Shown here piece by piece: positions 5,031-6,097 of a stretch of DNA of 6,097 nucleotides. Position 1 is the first letter of the stretch, and each line of letters opens with the position of its first letter. A program made the translations under genes and the position numbers. The notes under the pieces were generated by a model. The model was not told the origin of the DNA and searched no databases. It was given only the letters and a program-made list of their open reading frames with translations. Source of the DNA: Nitrospirota bacterium (lineage in GTDB: Bacteria; Nitrospirota; Thermodesulfovibrionia; Thermodesulfovibrionales; UBA1546); assembly GCA_004298625.1 (NCBI GenBank), contig SCSY01000001.1, positions 1-6,097 of the forward strand, read 5' to 3'.

Positions 5031-6097
5031 TTATCCTCCTTTAATTGCCGCTGCCTGTTGAATGGGGAGGGCGATTTTTACCTCGCTCCCCTTTCCAACA
5101 ACGCTGCGAATGCTTACTTTTCCACCATGTTCTTCAATCACTCTTCTGGTCATTGCAAGCCCGATCCCAAGACCGTTCCTCTTTGTCGTAAAAAACGGCT
5201 CAAAGACTTTCGATAGATCATCGTTTGAGACCCCAACGCCTGTATCGCTGACGAATATCGAAAGCGCTCCATCCCCTGACTCTGTTTTTATCGTCAATGT
5301 GCCGCCTTCCGGCATTGCCTGAAATGCATTCAATATGACATTAAATATGCATGTCTTTATAAGCTCCGGGTCTATCTTCAACGCGGGAAGCGTATCGTAT
5401 TTTTTCACTATAGTTATTTTTTCCGCATCTGCCTTGGCCCAGATTATTCCGATTATATCCTCAAGGAGCATGCTGATATCCACTTCCTGAAGATGAAGTT
5501 TCAACGGCTTTCCATAATCAAGAAAATCTTCCACAAGCCTGTTTAATCTCTGGATCTCCTGTTTTATGCTCGATATGAGAGACCTGAATTTTTCCGCATT
5601 TTCTTTATTTTCATCAGGGCTGTATTTCTCTTTAATATGGTCTACGCTGAGGCTTATGAAGTTCAGGGGGTTTCTTATCTCATGCGCTATGCTCCTTGAA
5701 AGCTGCCCCACGCCGGAAAGATGTTCGGCCTCGCGTAATTTTTCTTCAAGTTTACGCTGCTCGCGCAGCTTCTGGACCATGAAATTAAAACTCTGCGTGA
5801 GTTCCCCTATCTCGTCTTTCTGGTCTGTCGTAAGCGTCTGGTTCAGGTCTCCTGCTGCAATTCTTTTTGCTGCGGAAACAACGTCGTGGATAGGCTTGGT
5901 ATATCTCCACGAAAGGAACATGGCCATGCCGATGCCGAGCGCAAAGACCATGAGGCTGCCTATTATCCTCTTTATCATATTTATGCGCATGACCTTTGAA
6001 AAATCATCCGTGTTTATCTTCAGGTGTACATATCCATGATGCTCTTCTCCGGCAATAACCGGCACTATGACATTGTATACCTTGCCTTCTTCTTTTG
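5031..6097 (-). CDS. Membrane-bound sensor histidine kinase, 5' end cut by window edge
   Basis: The frame is open to the right edge (visible residues KEEGKVYNVIVPV...), so a GTG at 6065 that could be taken as a start lies inside the gene and is not it. The visible 354 residues begin with the end of an extracytoplasmic sensor domain of Cache/PAS look (VYNVIVPVIAGEEHHGYVHL). A transmembrane helix follows at about 41-63, then a HAMP linker (64-113, GDLNQTLTTDQKDEIGELTQ). The HisKA domain has phospho-acceptor His138 in IAHEIRNPLNF. The ATPase domain has N-box Asn256 in FNVILNAFQAM, SDTGVG with Asp284, FEPFFTTK (298-305) and GLGIGLA (308-314). It should sense a periplasmic signal and phosphorylate Asp52 of the regulator encoded immediately downstream. 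The layout matches AtoS/ZraS/NtrB-type kinases; the ligand is unknown because most of the sensor domain is outside the window. Confidence 0.95.
   Translation of the reverse strand, partial: KEEGKVYNVIVPVIAGEEHHGYVHLKINTDDFSKVMRINMIKRIIGSLMVFALGIGMAMFLSWRYTKPIHDVVSAAKRIAAGDLNQTLTTDQKDEIGELTQSFNFMVQKLREQRKLEEKLREAEHLSGVGQLSRSIAHEIRNPLNFISLSVDHIKEKYSPDENKENAEKFRSLISSIKQEIQRLNRLVEDFLDYGKPLKLHLQEVDISMLLEDIIGIIWAKADAEKITIVKKYDTLPALKIDPELIKTCIFNVILNAFQAMPEGGTLTIKTESGDGALSIFVSDTGVGVSNDDLSKVFEPFFTTKRNGLGIGLAMTRRVIEEHGGKVSIRSVVGKGSEVKIALPIQQAAAIKGG
5034..5042 (-). promoter_or_regulatory. Ribosome binding site of the regulator, inside the kinase gene's last codons
   Basis: The final sense codons of the kinase (Lys-Gly-Gly, AAAGGAGGA) are themselves the Shine-Dalgarno sequence for the GTG start of the response regulator. 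The kinase TAA (5033-5031) is immediately followed by that GTG (5030-5028), with no gap. Ribosomes ending the kinase can reinitiate, keeping the two proteins in fixed ratio. Confidence 0.85.

Noticed and set aside
6063..6065. GTG as the start of the histidine kinase.
   Set aside because: The frame continues upstream with sensor-domain-like residues to the window edge, and without them the kinase would lack its first membrane segment and sensor domain.

Overview
The window looks like ordinary chromosomal DNA from a moderately AT-leaning, probably Gram-negative anaerobe. It encodes a direct diaminopimelate-pathway aminotransferase (DapL), an NtrC-type sigma-54 activator paired with a membrane histidine kinase, a secreted Lys/Ala-rich protein and a tetratricopeptide/cyclic-nucleotide-binding fusion. 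That gene mix suits Nitrospirota (Thermodesulfovibrio-like) or Desulfobacterota-type lineages. The assignment is inference from gene content, not from a marker gene.

Left part (1-2060), all on the minus strand. The 5' part of a ribbon-helix-helix antitoxin-like gene runs off the left edge. Upstream of it lies folK (folate synthesis), and upstream of folK lies dapL (lysine and peptidoglycan precursor synthesis). The roughly 160 bp between dapL and folK is almost filled by a 137 bp imperfect palindrome with a perfect 16 bp outer stem. This is the clearest non-coding element in the window.

Middle (1988-3127). dapL and a plus-strand gene diverge from a short AT-rich promoter region. The plus-strand gene has a near-consensus sigma-70 promoter placed so close to its ATG that the leader would be about 10 nt, with no Shine-Dalgarno sequence. 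It encodes TPR repeats, an acidic linker and a C-terminal cyclic-nucleotide-binding domain. It ends in a perfect 17 bp bidirectional terminator that contains its own stop codon.

Right part (3128-6097), all on the minus strand. A sensor histidine kinase, cut by the right edge, and an NtrC-family response regulator form a tightly coupled pair with stop and start codons abutting. Just downstream, 106 bp away, is a small exported Lys/Ala-rich protein. It is preceded by a sequence resembling a -24/-12 sigma-54 promoter and by dyad-symmetric elements. The most interesting hypothesis here is that the kinase/regulator pair switches on this neighbouring exported protein through sigma-54. I found no CRISPR array, insertion sequence, tRNA or rRNA, and no clear evidence of a wholly new system. 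No stretch over 300 bases lacks a gene.
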